Shown here: positions 17,061-26,224 of the stretch, in pieces
How the letters are laid out: every line of letters begins with the position of its first letter
How positions within the stretch are numbered: the first letter of the stretch is position 1
NCBI GenBank assembly: GCA_018242205.1
Contig: JAFECJ010000004.1
Span: forward strand, 119,932-183,931
DNA length: 64,000 nucleotides
Origin: Pseudomonadota bacterium
Lineage (GTDB): Bacteria; Pseudomonadota; Alphaproteobacteria; Rhizobiales; Xanthobacteraceae
Direction of reading: 5' to 3'
Notes under the pieces: generated by a model
Told to the model about the DNA's origin: nothing
Database searches by the model: none
Seen by the model: the letters and a program-made list of their open reading frames with translations, nothing else
Made by a program: the position numbers and the translations under genes

Positions 17061-17124
17061 TCGGCGCCAAGTCATCGGCGCCAAGTCATCGGCGCCAAGT
17101 CATCGGCGCCAAGTCATCGGCGCC
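17061..17124. repeat. 14-base tandem repeat, about 4.5 copies
   Basis: The unit TCGGCGCCAAGTCA occurs four times without change (from 17061, 17075, 17089 and 17103), followed by eight bases of a fifth copy. Each unit includes the palindrome GGCGCC. It ends six bases before the stop codon of the convergent TadG-like gene. Confidence 0.92.
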
Positions 17125-17130
17125 GCAGGT

Positions 17131-18516
17131 TTATTTGGCGACGCGAAGCTGCGTCAGGGCGGTGCCGATCTGATTGAACACGGTCCCGATGCCGCTTGCA
17201 TTCGTCACCATGAAGAACTTCGACGGATCGTACGTCTTGTCCTTCGTGCCGGCGCAGTTCTGCAGCAGCGCTGATGTCGGGTCGCCGCTGGTGTTGACCT
17301 GGATCGTATAGATGGTGACGCCCGACGCCTTGATATTGGCGCAGGTGCCCGTTCCGTTGCCGGTCTGATACATGCGATTATCGACGGCAGTGCTGGTGTT
17401 CGAGCCGTTGCCAAACCAGCGATCGGCCGTGTTCAGGCCGTCCGACATCAAGATGACGATGTCGGAGTAGTTATAGTTGGAGTCCTTGGCCGGGGCCACC
17501 AACGGACCGCCGCCGACCAGCGACTGCCAGCCCCAGACGAGACCGATCGGCTGATTGGTCGAACCGTTCGGTTGCATCTGGTCGACCAGGCTGTTCAGCG
17601 AAGTCCAGTCGTAGGACAGGCCTTTCATGGCGACCGGGCAGGCGTCGTATTGCTCGGCAGGCCACTTGGAGTTGGCGGTGCCGTCCGGCGCCGTGACAAC
17701 CTGGTCCCAGGTGGAATTACCCGGCGCATTCGAGGGGCCGCGATCGGTGATGCAGCCATTCCAGGTGTTGTGGCTGGTGGTGCCGCAGGAACCGCCGCCC
17801 CAACCCCAGCCCCAGCCCCAACCGCCGCCCGAGCAGGATTGATTGGCGTTGTCCCAATCGGTCCAGTCGATGTAACTCGCATTGTAGTTGGTCGCGCCGA
17901 TGTTCACGTCCTTGGCGAAGGGAATGATCGAGACGTAGACGTCGCCGTTGACCGAGGCGGCGTTCTTGAGCTGCGTGAGCAGATCCTTGGTCGCCGACTT
18001 CAGCGCCGTCATCTTGCCGGCGTCGGCCATCGATCCGGTGTTGTCGAGCACCAGCGCGACGCGCAGGCGGGTGGTGCCCCAGGACGTGGTGGACGAGCCG
18101 CTGACGGTTATGTTGTCGTAGCCCATGATGCCGAGAAACGTGGTCGGCACCGCCGCGGAACCATTGACAACCACCTTCGAGCCGCCGCTGGTCGTATAGG
18201 TGGCGCTCACGCTGATGTTCTTGGCCTCGGGCCGGTCGAACATCGCCTTGAAATAGTTCAGCGCCTTGGTGTTGAGATCGGACGCGGTCAAACCGGAGGC
18301 GTCGCGCGCCAGCATCAGCGCCGTCGAATCGAGCGCGGCTTGCAGAGCGGCCTTCACATTGTTGGCGTGGCTGTAGTCCACGGCAGCGCCGACCGAGCCG
18401 ATGATGGGCAGCGTCGCTAAGGCAAAGGTAATCGCCACGTTACCGCTTCGCTCGCGCGCGAAACGCGTCAAGCCGCAGAACAATTTGCAGGTCAGCGCGT
18501 GCCAAATGTTCGTCAT
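17131..18516 (-). CDS. TadG-like pilus assembly protein with von Willebrand factor A domain
   Basis: A 461-residue protein. Near the N-terminus is the TadE/TadG-like segment FARERSGNVAITFALATLPIIGSVGAAVDYS, a membrane anchor, followed by the periplasmic VKAALQAALDSTAL helix. The vWA domain shows the metal-site DNTGS motif (ALVLDNTGSMADAGK) and a later IVILMSDGLNT. A Gly-Trp repeat (four GW pairs, bases 17800-17823) and a Gly/Cys-rich loop sit inside the vWA domain. GGCAGGAC supports the start at MTNIWHAL. No tad pilus genes are adjacent. Confidence 0.82.
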   Translation of the reverse strand: MTNIWHALTCKLFCGLTRFARERSGNVAITFALATLPIIGSVGAAVDYSHANNVKAALQAALDSTALMLARDASGLTASDLNTKALNYFKAMFDRPEAKNISVSATYTTSGGSKVVVNGSAAVPTTFLGIMGYDNITVSGSSTTSWGTTRLRVALVLDNTGSMADAGKMTALKSATKDLLTQLKNAASVNGDVYVSIIPFAKDVNIGATNYNASYIDWTDWDNANQSCSGGGWGWGWGWGGGSCGTTSHNTWNGCITDRGPSNAPGNSTWDQVVTAPDGTANSKWPAEQYDACPVAMKGLSYDWTSLNSLVDQMQPNGSTNQPIGLVWGWQSLVGGGPLVAPAKDSNYNYSDIVILMSDGLNTADRWFGNGSNTSTAVDNRMYQTGNGTGTCANIKASGVTIYTIQVNTSGDPTSALLQNCAGTKDKTYDPSKFFMVTNASGIGTVFNQIGTALTQLRVAK

Positions 18517-19278
18517 GTCCTGCCGCCTGTGACTGAAATTAGCGGCTGTCATACCTAAAGCGGTTAAATCCGCGGTGTATGGGTCGGCTGAAAAATCGGG
18601 GGCGGCGCTAAGCTTCGACCGCTGGCAGTACTTGGAACTTTCGGAACATCAATGGCTTGGCTGGTAAACGGCCAGTACTTCCGGTGCTGCGAATGCCGAA
18701 TAGTTCTTAGATGACGTCCTTAATGTCTGGTTGTGTTCTCGTCCGGTGGCGGGGTAGGCAGGATTGGCGCCAGCCGGCGGTGCGGCCGCCAGGACGGCTC
18801 ACCGCGCTGGCGGCGGCTGGCGGACGGATCGAGGGCGGACCGGCGGGTTGCCGCGGTCCGGCGCTCGGATTCGGCGGCTACGGCTTGTGAACGCGGCAAC
18901 AGTGGCTATCTGAAGCCTAGCCCTCCGACAATCGCGCGAAAACACCGCAGACGCCGGTTCGGCCTGAGGGCGATTTTGCGGCTTGGAAGGACCGTGCCGA
19001 CATTTTTATGATGGTGAAAAGCTGAGCCGATGGGGTGGCGGCGGGGTCTCCGGGATGCGACGCTTGATCTGACGTCTCGATCCCGCGGTTTTCAGCCTCG
19101 GTTTCTGCCGTCAGAATGGCTTAAGCTGTCATATGCGCTTGAATTGAACGACTTTCGACGGACCATGACGAAGAAGAAGACGCCTGGATCCATTTCGCCT
19201 GCGGTTGCCGCCGGGCGCAGCGTAGCTGTGCGGTCCGACATGGCAGGTGTGCGGCGCGCGCGCTTGGGCTCCGCGCGC
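18517..19278. other. Long intergenic region between the TadG-like gene and clpS
   Basis: About 760 bases separate two divergent genes. Short open frames occur but show no ribosome site or family resemblance. The middle part (18760-18880) is very GC-rich with inverted runs of GGCGG and CCGCC. A possible longer clpS start (ATG at 19165) lies within it; the residues it would add look unlike known ClpS. Promoters for both genes must lie here, but none is clear by eye. Confidence 0.4.
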
Positions 19279-19620
19279 ATGGGCGACAACGACCGCAAGC
19301 GTGCCAATCCGCCGGCTCCGGGCGAGCCGAATGTGGCGGTGATCACCAAGACCAAGCCTCAGACCAAGAGGCCGAACCTCTACCGCGTGCTCATATTGAA
19401 TGACGACTACACGCCGATGGAGTTCGTCGTTCATGTGCTGGAGCGGTTCTTCGGCAAGGATCACGAGGCGGCGACGCGCATCATGCTGCATGTGCATCAT
19501 CACGGCATGGGGGAGTGCGGCATTTATACTTATGAAGTCGCCGAGACCAAGGTCACACAAGTGATGGACTTCGCACGAAAACATCAGCATCCTTTGCAGT
19601 GCGTGATGGAAAAAAAGTAG
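19279..19620 (+). CDS. clpS: ClpS adaptor of the ClpAP protease
   Basis: A 113-residue adaptor that delivers N-degron substrates to ClpA. The core is [25 protein letters not shown], with the NDDYT segment and Met that line the N-end pocket, then [22 protein letters not shown] and CVMEKK at the end. The N-terminal extension is flexible in this family. The start MGDNDRKR gives the usual length; an ATG 38 codons upstream is open but adds an atypical basic stretch. clpA follows 61 bases downstream. Confidence 0.92.
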   Translation: MGDNDRKRANPPAPGEPNVAVITKTKPQTKRPNLYRVLILNDDYTPMEFVVHVLERFFGKDHEAATRIMLHVHHHGMGECGIYTYEVAETKVTQVMDFARKHQHPLQCVMEKK

Positions 19621-19681
19621 GATTCGGGGTGGGGGACGCTTCGATCAAAACGTATCGATAGAACTGGGACTGGAACACTGA

Positions 19682-22123
19682 ATGCCGACATTCTCCCGCA
19701 GCCTGGAACAATCGCTTCATCGAGCGCTGGCGCTCGCGAATGAGCGGCATCACGAATACGCCACACTGGAACATCTGCTGTTGGCTATGATCGACGATCA
19801 GGACGCATCCGCCGTGATGCGGGCCTGCAACGTCGATCTTGAAAAGCTGCGCCGCAGCCTGGTGTCCTATCTCGAGTCGGAACTCGAGAACCTCATCACC
19901 GACGGCAGCGAAGATTCGAAGCCCACCGCCGGATTCCAGCGCGTCATCCAGCGCGCCGTGATCCACGTGCAGTCGTCGGGCCGCGAGGAAGTCACCGGCG
20001 CCAATGTGCTGGTCGCGATCTTCGCCGAGCGCGAAAGCCACGCCGCCTATTTCCTGCAAGAGCAGGACATGACGCGCTACGACGCCGTCAATTACATCAG
20101 CCACGGCATCGCCAAGCGTCCGGGTCTCACCGAACAGCGGCCGGTGCGTGGCGCGGACGAGGAGGCCGACGCCAAGAGCGGCAACAGCGACGAGCCCAAA
20201 AAGAAGGGCGATGCGCTGGAGGCTTACTGCGTCAACCTCAACAAGAAGGCCAAGGAAGGCAAGATCGATCCGCTGATCGGCCGCGACGCCGAGATCAGCC
20301 GCACGATCCAGGTGCTGTGCCGCCGCTCCAAGAACAATCCGCTGTTCGTCGGCGATGCCGGCGTCGGTAAGACCGCGATCGCCGAAGGGCTCGCCCGCCG
20401 CATCGTGCATGGCGAAGTGCCGGACGTGCTCAAGGGCGCGACCGTGTTCGCGCTCGACATGGGCACACTGCTTGCCGGCACGCGCTATCGCGGCGACTTC
20501 GAGGAGCGCCTCAAGCAGGTGATCAAGGAGATCGAAGCCTATCCGGGCGCGATCATGTTCATCGACGAGATCCACACCGTGATCGGCGCCGGGGCCACGT
20601 CCGGCGGCGCGATGGATGCCTCGAATCTGCTCAAGCCGGCTTTGTCGTCGGGCACGATCCGCTGCATCGGCTCGACCACCTACAAGGAGTACCGCCAGTA
20701 CTTCGAAAAGGATCGCGCGCTGGTGCGCCGCTTCCAGAAGATCGACGTCAACGAGCCGTCGGTGCCGGATGCGATCGAGATCCTGAAAGGTCTCAAGCCG
20801 TATTTCGAGGATTACCACAAGCTCAAATACACCAATGACGCCATCAAGGCGGCGGTTGAGCTGTCGTCGCGCTACATCCACGACCGCAAGCTGCCCGACA
20901 AGGCGATCGACGTGATCGATGAATCGGGCGCGGCGCAGATGCTGCTGCCGGAAAACCGGCGCAAGAAGACCATCGGCGTCAAGGAAATCGAGACCACCAT
21001 CTCGACCATGGCCCGCATTCCGCCCAAGACCGTGTCGAAGGACGACGCCGAAGTGCTGCAGCATCTCGAGCAGACGCTGAAGACGACGGTTTATGGTCAG
21101 GACAAGGCGATCGAAGCGCTCGCGGCCTCGATCAAGCTCGCCCGCGCCGGCCTGCGCGAACCGGAGAAGCCGATCGGCTGCTACCTGTTCTCGGGTCCGA
21201 CCGGCGTCGGCAAGACCGAAGTCGCCAAGCAGCTCGCGGCGTCGCTCGGCGTCGAGCTCATCCGCTTCGACATGTCGGAATACATGGAGCGGCACACGAT
21301 CTCGCGCCTGATCGGCGCGCCGCCGGGCTATGTCGGCTTCGACCAGGGCGGTCTGCTCACCGACGGCGTCGATCAGCACCCGCACTCGGTGCTGCTGCTC
21401 GACGAAATCGAGAAGGCGCATCCCGACCTGTTCAACGTGCTGCTGCAGGTCATGGATCACGGCAAGCTCACCGACCACAACGGCAAGCAGGTCGATTTCC
21501 GCAACGTCATCCTGATCATGACGACGAATGCGGGCGCCTCCGATATGGCGAAGGCGGCTTACGGCTTCACCCGCACCAAGCGGGAAGGCGAGGACCAGGA
21601 CGCGATCAACCGGCTGTTCACGCCGGAATTCCGCAACCGGCTCGACGCCACGATCACCTTCGGCCATTTGCCGCAGGAAGTGATCGCCCAGGTGGTCGAG
21701 AAGTTCGTGCTCCAGCTCGAAGCCCAGCTCGGCGACCGCAACGTCACCATCGAGCTGTCGGACGAAGCCTCGCGCTGGCTGATCGCCAACGGCTACGACG
21801 AACTCATGGGTGCGCGGCCGATGGCCCGCGTGATCCAGGAGCACATCAAGAAGCCGCTGGCCGACGAGGTGCTGTTCGGCCATCTCAAGAACGGCGGCCA
21901 TGTCCGTGTCGTGGTCGAGAAGGACGAGAACGGTCGCGACAAGCTCGGCTTCCAGTTCCTCGACGGCCCGGTCACGCCGAAGCCGGAGAAGCTGCCGGCC
22001 GTACGGCCGAAAGCCAAGCGCCGCGCTTCGCCGAAGCCGCGCACGCCTAAGCCGAAGGGCGATGGCGGTGACGGCGGCGGCAAGAGGGGCTCGGTGCCGA
22101 AGGTGCCGCTCCTGAAGGCGTAA
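19682..22123 (+). CDS. clpA: ATP-dependent Clp protease ATP-binding subunit ClpA
   Basis: An 813-residue AAA+ unfoldase that feeds proteins to ClpP. The Clp N domain occupies about residues 1-145 ([20 protein letters not shown]), where ClpS docks. The first ATPase domain has GDAGVGKT near residue 223 and the second has GPTGVGKT near residue 505. [22 protein letters not shown] closes the second domain. The C-terminus has an additional Lys/Pro/Gly-rich tail of about 50 residues, longer than in E. coli. It follows clpS as in most alphaproteobacteria. Confidence 0.97.
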   Translation: MPTFSRSLEQSLHRALALANERHHEYATLEHLLLAMIDDQDASAVMRACNVDLEKLRRSLVSYLESELENLITDGSEDSKPTAGFQRVIQRAVIHVQSSGREEVTGANVLVAIFAERESHAAYFLQEQDMTRYDAVNYISHGIAKRPGLTEQRPVRGADEEADAKSGNSDEPKKKGDALEAYCVNLNKKAKEGKIDPLIGRDAEISRTIQVLCRRSKNNPLFVGDAGVGKTAIAEGLARRIVHGEVPDVLKGATVFALDMGTLLAGTRYRGDFEERLKQVIKEIEAYPGAIMFIDEIHTVIGAGATSGGAMDASNLLKPALSSGTIRCIGSTTYKEYRQYFEKDRALVRRFQKIDVNEPSVPDAIEILKGLKPYFEDYHKLKYTNDAIKAAVELSSRYIHDRKLPDKAIDVIDESGAAQMLLPENRRKKTIGVKEIETTISTMARIPPKTVSKDDAEVLQHLEQTLKTTVYGQDKAIEALAASIKLARAGLREPEKPIGCYLFSGPTGVGKTEVAKQLAASLGVELIRFDMSEYMERHTISRLIGAPPGYVGFDQGGLLTDGVDQHPHSVLLLDEIEKAHPDLFNVLLQVMDHGKLTDHNGKQVDFRNVILIMTTNAGASDMAKAAYGFTRTKREGEDQDAINRLFTPEFRNRLDATITFGHLPQEVIAQVVEKFVLQLEAQLGDRNVTIELSDEASRWLIANGYDELMGARPMARVIQEHIKKPLADEVLFGHLKNGGHVRVVVEKDENGRDKLGFQFLDGPVTPKPEKLPAVRPKAKRRASPKPRTPKPKGDGGDGGGKRGSVPKVPLLKA

Positions 22124-22137
22124 TGAAATCGCCTCGG

Positions 22138-22219
22138 CGTCATCGTCCGCGCAAGCGGACGATCCAGCGCTGAAGCAAGCTCATAAACGCTGGATGGTCC
22201 GCTTTCGCGGACCATGACG
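22138..22219. repeat. Palindromic repeat after clpA
   Basis: Starts with CGTCATCGTCCGCGCAAGCG and ends with CGCGGACCATGACG; inner arms CCAGCG and CGCTGG flank a central loop with AAGCTCATAAA. It belongs to the same general class of Bradyrhizobium-type intergenic palindromes as the elements near 10.7 and 40.9 kb, but with a different core sequence. Confidence 0.65.
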
Positions 22220-22225
22220 GTACGG

Positions 22226-22262
22226 AAAAAAAAGGCCGGGCCTCGCGCCGGCCTTTTTGTTT
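22226..22262. terminator. Intrinsic terminator downstream of clpA
   Basis: AAAAAGGCCGG pairs with CCGGCCTTTTT around the loop GCCTCGCG, with further T residues after it. The flanking A and T runs allow function on either strand, but the plus-strand clpA operon is the obvious user. Confidence 0.85.
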
Positions 22263-22351
22263 TACGCAGAGCGCGCATGCGCCGGGCGAGGGTGCGCGAG
22301 GCGCAATCGCGGTTGCGGGCCAACCGGCTGTGTGACAAGACCAGACGGCCC

Positions 22352-23086
22352 ATGCCGGACTCGCCATCTTTTCAAACTTCGACCGCCGCGTTTCGCGGCG
22401 GTGCCCAGCACGCGCTGACCTCCGTTTTCTTTCCGGTGATGGCGGGGACCTATATCGGCCTCGGCGCGCTGGCACATGACTTCGGCCTGTCGGCCTGGTG
22501 GCTGACGCTGTCGACAATCTTCGTCTGGGCGGCGCCGGCGCAGGTCATTCTGATCTCGGGCATCGGCACCGGTGCGGCGATGGTCGAGGTCGCGCTTGCC
22601 GTGACCTTGAGCGCGATCCGCTTGTTCCCGATGGTGGTGGCGCTGCTGCCGTTGTTACGCAGCCGCACGACGCGCACCGGAGAGCTTGTGCTGCCGGCGC
22701 ATTTCACGTCGGTGAGTATGTGGATCGAATCGCTGCGCATGCTGCCGCGCATCGCGCCCGAACGCCGCATTGCCTACTGCAACGGCCTGTCGGTCGCCTA
22801 TATGGGCACGGCGACGACTTTCGGCCTGGTCGGTTATTTTCTGGCCGCGGGCCTGCCGTCGCTGTTCGCGGCGGCGCTTCTGTTCATCACGCCGATGTCG
22901 TTTCTGATCTCGACGGCGCGCAGCGCCACGACGATGCTCGACCGCGTCGCGCTCGGGCTTGGCCTGGTCCTCGGCACCGCCTTCGCCGCGCTGCATGTCG
23001 AGCTCGATCTGATGTGGACCGGCGTCGGCGGCGGCACTATCGCCTATCTCGTTCACCGCTTGACGAAGGCGCGGGCCAACGCATGA
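22352..23086 (+). CDS. azlC: AzlC family branched-chain amino acid exporter, large subunit
   Basis: A 244-residue membrane protein with several hydrophobic helices. It begins with AFRGGAQHALTSVFFPVMAGTYIGLGALA, and the conserved STIFVWAAPAQVILISGIGTGAAMVEVALAVTLSAIRLFPM region follows. AzlC and AzlD form a two-part exporter for branched-chain amino acids (YgaZH in E. coli). The ATG chosen fits the family start. The stop overlaps azlD as ATGA. Confidence 0.92.
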   Translation: MPDSPSFQTSTAAFRGGAQHALTSVFFPVMAGTYIGLGALAHDFGLSAWWLTLSTIFVWAAPAQVILISGIGTGAAMVEVALAVTLSAIRLFPMVVALLPLLRSRTTRTGELVLPAHFTSVSMWIESLRMLPRIAPERRIAYCNGLSVAYMGTATTFGLVGYFLAAGLPSLFAAALLFITPMSFLISTARSATTMLDRVALGLGLVLGTAFAALHVELDLMWTGVGGGTIAYLVHRLTKARANA

Positions 23087-23427
23087 CGGCGACTGCCGAA
23101 CTCTGGCCCTATCTCGTTCTCGTCGTGGTCGGCTTTCTGCCGAACGAGATCTGGCGCGCGCTCGGTCTCGTTCTGGCGCGCGGCCTCAATGAGGAGTCGC
23201 AGATTGTCTTGTGGTCGCGGGCGGTGGCGACCGCGATCCTCGCCGGCGTGGTCGCCAAGCTGATCGTGTTCTCGAACGGCGCGCTGGCCAATATCCCGCT
23301 CGAGGTGCGCATGGGTGCCGTCCTCGTCGGTTTCGTGACCTTCCTTGTGGTGCGGCGCTCTGCGCTGGCCGGCGTGCTGGCGGGTGAGGCGACCTTGCTG
23401 CTCGGCGGCTATCTGTTCGCGCCCTGA
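23083..23427 (+). CDS. azlD: AzlD family branched-chain amino acid exporter, small subunit
   Basis: A 114-residue protein with three or four membrane helices, including WPYLVLVVVGFLPNEIWRALG, AVATAILAGVVAKLIVF and the C-terminal GVLAGEATLLLGGYLF. Size and position directly after azlC with a four-base overlap identify it as the small partner of the exporter. Confidence 0.9.
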   Translation: MTATAELWPYLVLVVVGFLPNEIWRALGLVLARGLNEESQIVLWSRAVATAILAGVVAKLIVFSNGALANIPLEVRMGAVLVGFVTFLVVRRSALAGVLAGEATLLLGGYLFAP

Positions 23428-23506
23428 ACGGCGCCGTTGCCGCTAGCAGTATCTTAAGGCCGGCGGCGTATCCCATGGTCACAGGCTCGCCCGGAATGGC
23501 CCCGCG

Positions 23507-25765
23507 ATGCTCGTCATCGGCACACTCAAGGCACTCGTCGTCCTCGTCTTCGTCTACGCAGTGCTGCGGGCCGGCGCGCGCGGGCGGCCGCTGATTGCCG
23601 AGATCGAAGAGGCGGTCGCGGGCCTCCTCGCTCCGGCTTCCGATGCGCCGCGCGGGGAGAAGCACCGGGCCGCGGCCGCGCTCGCTGTCGTGGCGATCGT
23701 CTTCGTGGTGCTGCTGGCCAAATTCGGCGGCGGCATGGTGGCGAAATGGCCGTTCGACCAGTTCTGGCATCAGGCCATGGTCGATTACGATGCCTTATGG
23801 CGCACGCCGCTGCTCACCATTGCCGGCAACGTGCTCTATCAGTTCGACATCCGCTCGCCGGTGACGTCGCATCTCATGCCGGCGCTGGGATTGTCCGAGC
23901 TGTTTCCACCGACGTGGCGCGTCGCCGCAAGCTACGGACTGCTCTTTGGCGAGACGGTGCTGCTGTTCTGGCTGATCGGTATGACCTTCGGCCTGCGCCT
24001 TGTGCCGCGCACCATATTCGCCGGGCTGGCGGGACTGATGGCGGTGATCCCGGTCGGCATCGACAAGATCGTCTGGTTCTTTCCGGTCAACTTCTTCACC
24101 ACGCAAACGCTGCTCGCCACATGGTGGGGCGAGGCGCCGATGCTGGCGCTCGCCACAGCCCTGGCATTCTATTGGGTCGGCGGCTGTAATGGCGTCGTGC
24201 GTAACGCGCTCTGCGTGCTGGCCTTCGCGCTGGGCGTGGGCCTGGCGGTGTTCGCCTATCCGGCCGGCGCGGTGTATTTCGTGCCGCTCATCGGCGTCTA
24301 TTGCGCCGTGTTCCTGGCGACGTCGCGGTCGCGCGACGAGGCGATCTGGAAGCTGTCGGTCGGCGGCGTCGTCGCCGTGATCCTGCTGGCGCTGCAGGTG
24401 CCGCGGTTCTTCCTGAATCTCTATGGCTACACCTTCGGCAGCATCTTCTTTGCCCAGGTCCGCGAACCGGCGACGGCGCTGATCAACTCGACCTTCATGA
24501 TCGACGCGCGCGGCTTCGACCCGCGCGCCGCCTTCGTCTTCTTTGTCTCGATCGCCGCCGCGGTCGTGCTGGCGAGCCGAGGTACGGTCGCGGTCCGGCG
24601 CTTTGCCATGGGCATCGTCGTCTGCGAGATCGCCATCGTCGTCGCGAGTAGCGCCAATGCGGTAACCGTCCGGGCGCCGCTGCTGTTCGCCTATGCCGAG
24701 GTGGCGCATTCGGCGCTATGGGGCGCGTTCTTCGTGCTGGTGGCGATGGCGGTGGCGACGCTCGTCGACCGGCGCCTGGCCGGCTTTATGCCCGGATTCG
24801 CCGAGCATCGCGGCGCGATGTACGGCGGCGCGCTGGCGATTGTGCTCGTCCTGTTCGCGGTGTTCAGCCAGCCGCCGCCGATCTTCGACTATCCGCCCAA
24901 GGCGCCGCCGGCACTCGAGAAACTGGCGCGGGATCTATCGCTCGCGCCCGGCATGGCGTTCCGCGGCAAGGTGGCGACGATCTATGCGCGCGATGGTGTG
25001 ACGCCGTTCGAAGCCAAGGCCTTTGACTATCGCGCCGCCTTCGGCACGGATTTCTACTCTGACCTGTTGCCACTCCACATTCCGTCGCTGAACCAGAGCC
25101 AGACCTGGACGTCGCCGCTGACCTTCGCCTTGCTGTACCGCTTCTTTGCCCGCGACGGCGACAGGTTCGAAAAGAACTTCTTCTGGCTCGATCGTTTTGA
25201 CGGCAAGGTGGCGCGGCTGCTCGGGGTCAGCGCGGTGGTGTCCGACACGGAAATTGGCGGTGGCCGGCTGACCGAGACGCTGTCGCGCGACGGGCGAACG
25301 CTGCGGGTCTACCGGCTCGACGACGTCAACCTCGGGCAATACTCGCCGACGAATGTCTCGCGCATATCGACTGCCGAGCAGGCGGTCCGCGCCATCGCCT
25401 CGGAGAGCTTCGATCCGAAACGCGATGCGGTCATCGAGGAGGGCGTGCCGGGCGATCTCGTGCCCGCCCAGTCCGTGTCGCTCACGCTGCAGACTGGCCC
25501 GGTCCTACATGTCCGCGCAACGTCAACGGGGCGCAGCCTCCTGGTGCTGCCGTTCGAGTTCAGCCACTGCCTGAACCTGTCCGGCAGTGCGGGCGCGCGG
25601 CTCATTCCGGTCAATCTGCAGCAGCTCGGCCTGCTGTTCGACAAGCAGGCCGATGTTGTCATCGAATATCGCTTTGGCGTGTTCGATAGCCGATGCCGGG
25701 GCGTCGACATCGCCCGTGCCCAGGCGCTCGATCTCGGCGCTATCGTCCATGCGCCGGCGCGCTAG
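23507..25765 (+). CDS. Large multi-pass membrane protein with C-terminal periplasmic domain, unknown function
   Basis: A 752-residue protein. One N-terminal helix (residues 1-25) and a second near residue 60 lead into about nine further helices up to residue 450, for example LLFGETVLLFWLIGMTFGLRL and FAGLAGLMAVIPVGIDKIVWFF. Residues about 460-752 are soluble and probably periplasmic. The layout recalls GT-C glycosyltransferases and polysaccharide-related membrane enzymes, but the usual DxD-type motif after the first helix is not obvious (DQFWHQAMVDYDALW is the nearest acidic loop). No neighbour suggests a pathway. Confidence 0.6.
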   Translation: MLVIGTLKALVVLVFVYAVLRAGARGRPLIAEIEEAVAGLLAPASDAPRGEKHRAAAALAVVAIVFVVLLAKFGGGMVAKWPFDQFWHQAMVDYDALWRTPLLTIAGNVLYQFDIRSPVTSHLMPALGLSELFPPTWRVAASYGLLFGETVLLFWLIGMTFGLRLVPRTIFAGLAGLMAVIPVGIDKIVWFFPVNFFTTQTLLATWWGEAPMLALATALAFYWVGGCNGVVRNALCVLAFALGVGLAVFAYPAGAVYFVPLIGVYCAVFLATSRSRDEAIWKLSVGGVVAVILLALQVPRFFLNLYGYTFGSIFFAQVREPATALINSTFMIDARGFDPRAAFVFFVSIAAAVVLASRGTVAVRRFAMGIVVCEIAIVVASSANAVTVRAPLLFAYAEVAHSALWGAFFVLVAMAVATLVDRRLAGFMPGFAEHRGAMYGGALAIVLVLFAVFSQPPPIFDYPPKAPPALEKLARDLSLAPGMAFRGKVATIYARDGVTPFEAKAFDYRAAFGTDFYSDLLPLHIPSLNQSQTWTSPLTFALLYRFFARDGDRFEKNFFWLDRFDGKVARLLGVSAVVSDTEIGGGRLTETLSRDGRTLRVYRLDDVNLGQYSPTNVSRISTAEQAVRAIASESFDPKRDAVIEEGVPGDLVPAQSVSLTLQTGPVLHVRATSTGRSLLVLPFEFSHCLNLSGSAGARLIPVNLQQLGLLFDKQADVVIEYRFGVFDSRCRGVDIARAQALDLGAIVHAPAR

Positions 25766-25770
25766 AGCCG

Positions 25771-26193
25771 TCAGGCCAAGGCGGCGCTTAGCTTCTTGGC
25801 CATCGCTTCGAGCGCTTCGGGCTTTTCCTTCTCGGCGGCGGGCGGCTTCATCGGCACGCCGGTCTTGCGCGGGATGACGTGGACATGGAGATGGAACACC
25901 ACCTGGCCGCCGGCGCTTTCGTTGAACTGCTGCACCGTGACGCCGTCGGCGCCAAGCGCGCCCATCGCGGCCTGGGCAATTTTCTGCGCCACCCTGGCGA
26001 CATGGGCGAGGTCATCGGCCGGGCAATCGATCAGGTTGCGGGCCGGCGCTTTCGGCAGCACCAAGGTATGGCCCGGCGCTCGCGGCATGATGTCGAGGAA
26101 GGCCAGTGCCTTGTCGTCCTCATAGACTTTGTAGCAAGGCAGTTCGCCGCGCAGGATCTTGGCGAAGATGTTGTTCGGATCGTAGCTCGGCAT
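25771..26193 (-). CDS. HIT family hydrolase
   Basis: A 140-residue histidine-triad nucleotide hydrolase. The family opening NNIFAKILRGELPCYKVYEDD is followed by AFLDIMPRAPGHTLVLPK and the triad HLHVHVIPR near residues 98-106. Typical substrates are nucleoside phosphoramidates or dinucleotides. It lies 31 bases downstream of the GNAT gene on the same strand and ends convergent to the large membrane-protein gene. Confidence 0.93.
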   Translation of the reverse strand: MPSYDPNNIFAKILRGELPCYKVYEDDKALAFLDIMPRAPGHTLVLPKAPARNLIDCPADDLAHVARVAQKIAQAAMGALGADGVTVQQFNESAGGQVVFHLHVHVIPRKTGVPMKPPAAEKEKPEALEAMAKKLSAALA

Positions 26194-26224
26194 TGGACGC
26201 GTCCCCGGTTTCGACAGGATAAGA

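Noticed and set aside
17061..17124. Short repeat array considered as a CRISPR
   Set aside because: Units are directly adjacent 14-mers with no spacers and no cas genes nearby.
18733..19011. Possible 92-residue gene upstream of clpS
   Set aside because: Arg-rich, no ribosome site, no recognisable domain; lies in a GC-rich intergenic stretch.
19553..21901. 782-codon minus-strand open frame opposite clpA
   Set aside because: Antisense of clpA; no start signal or family motif.
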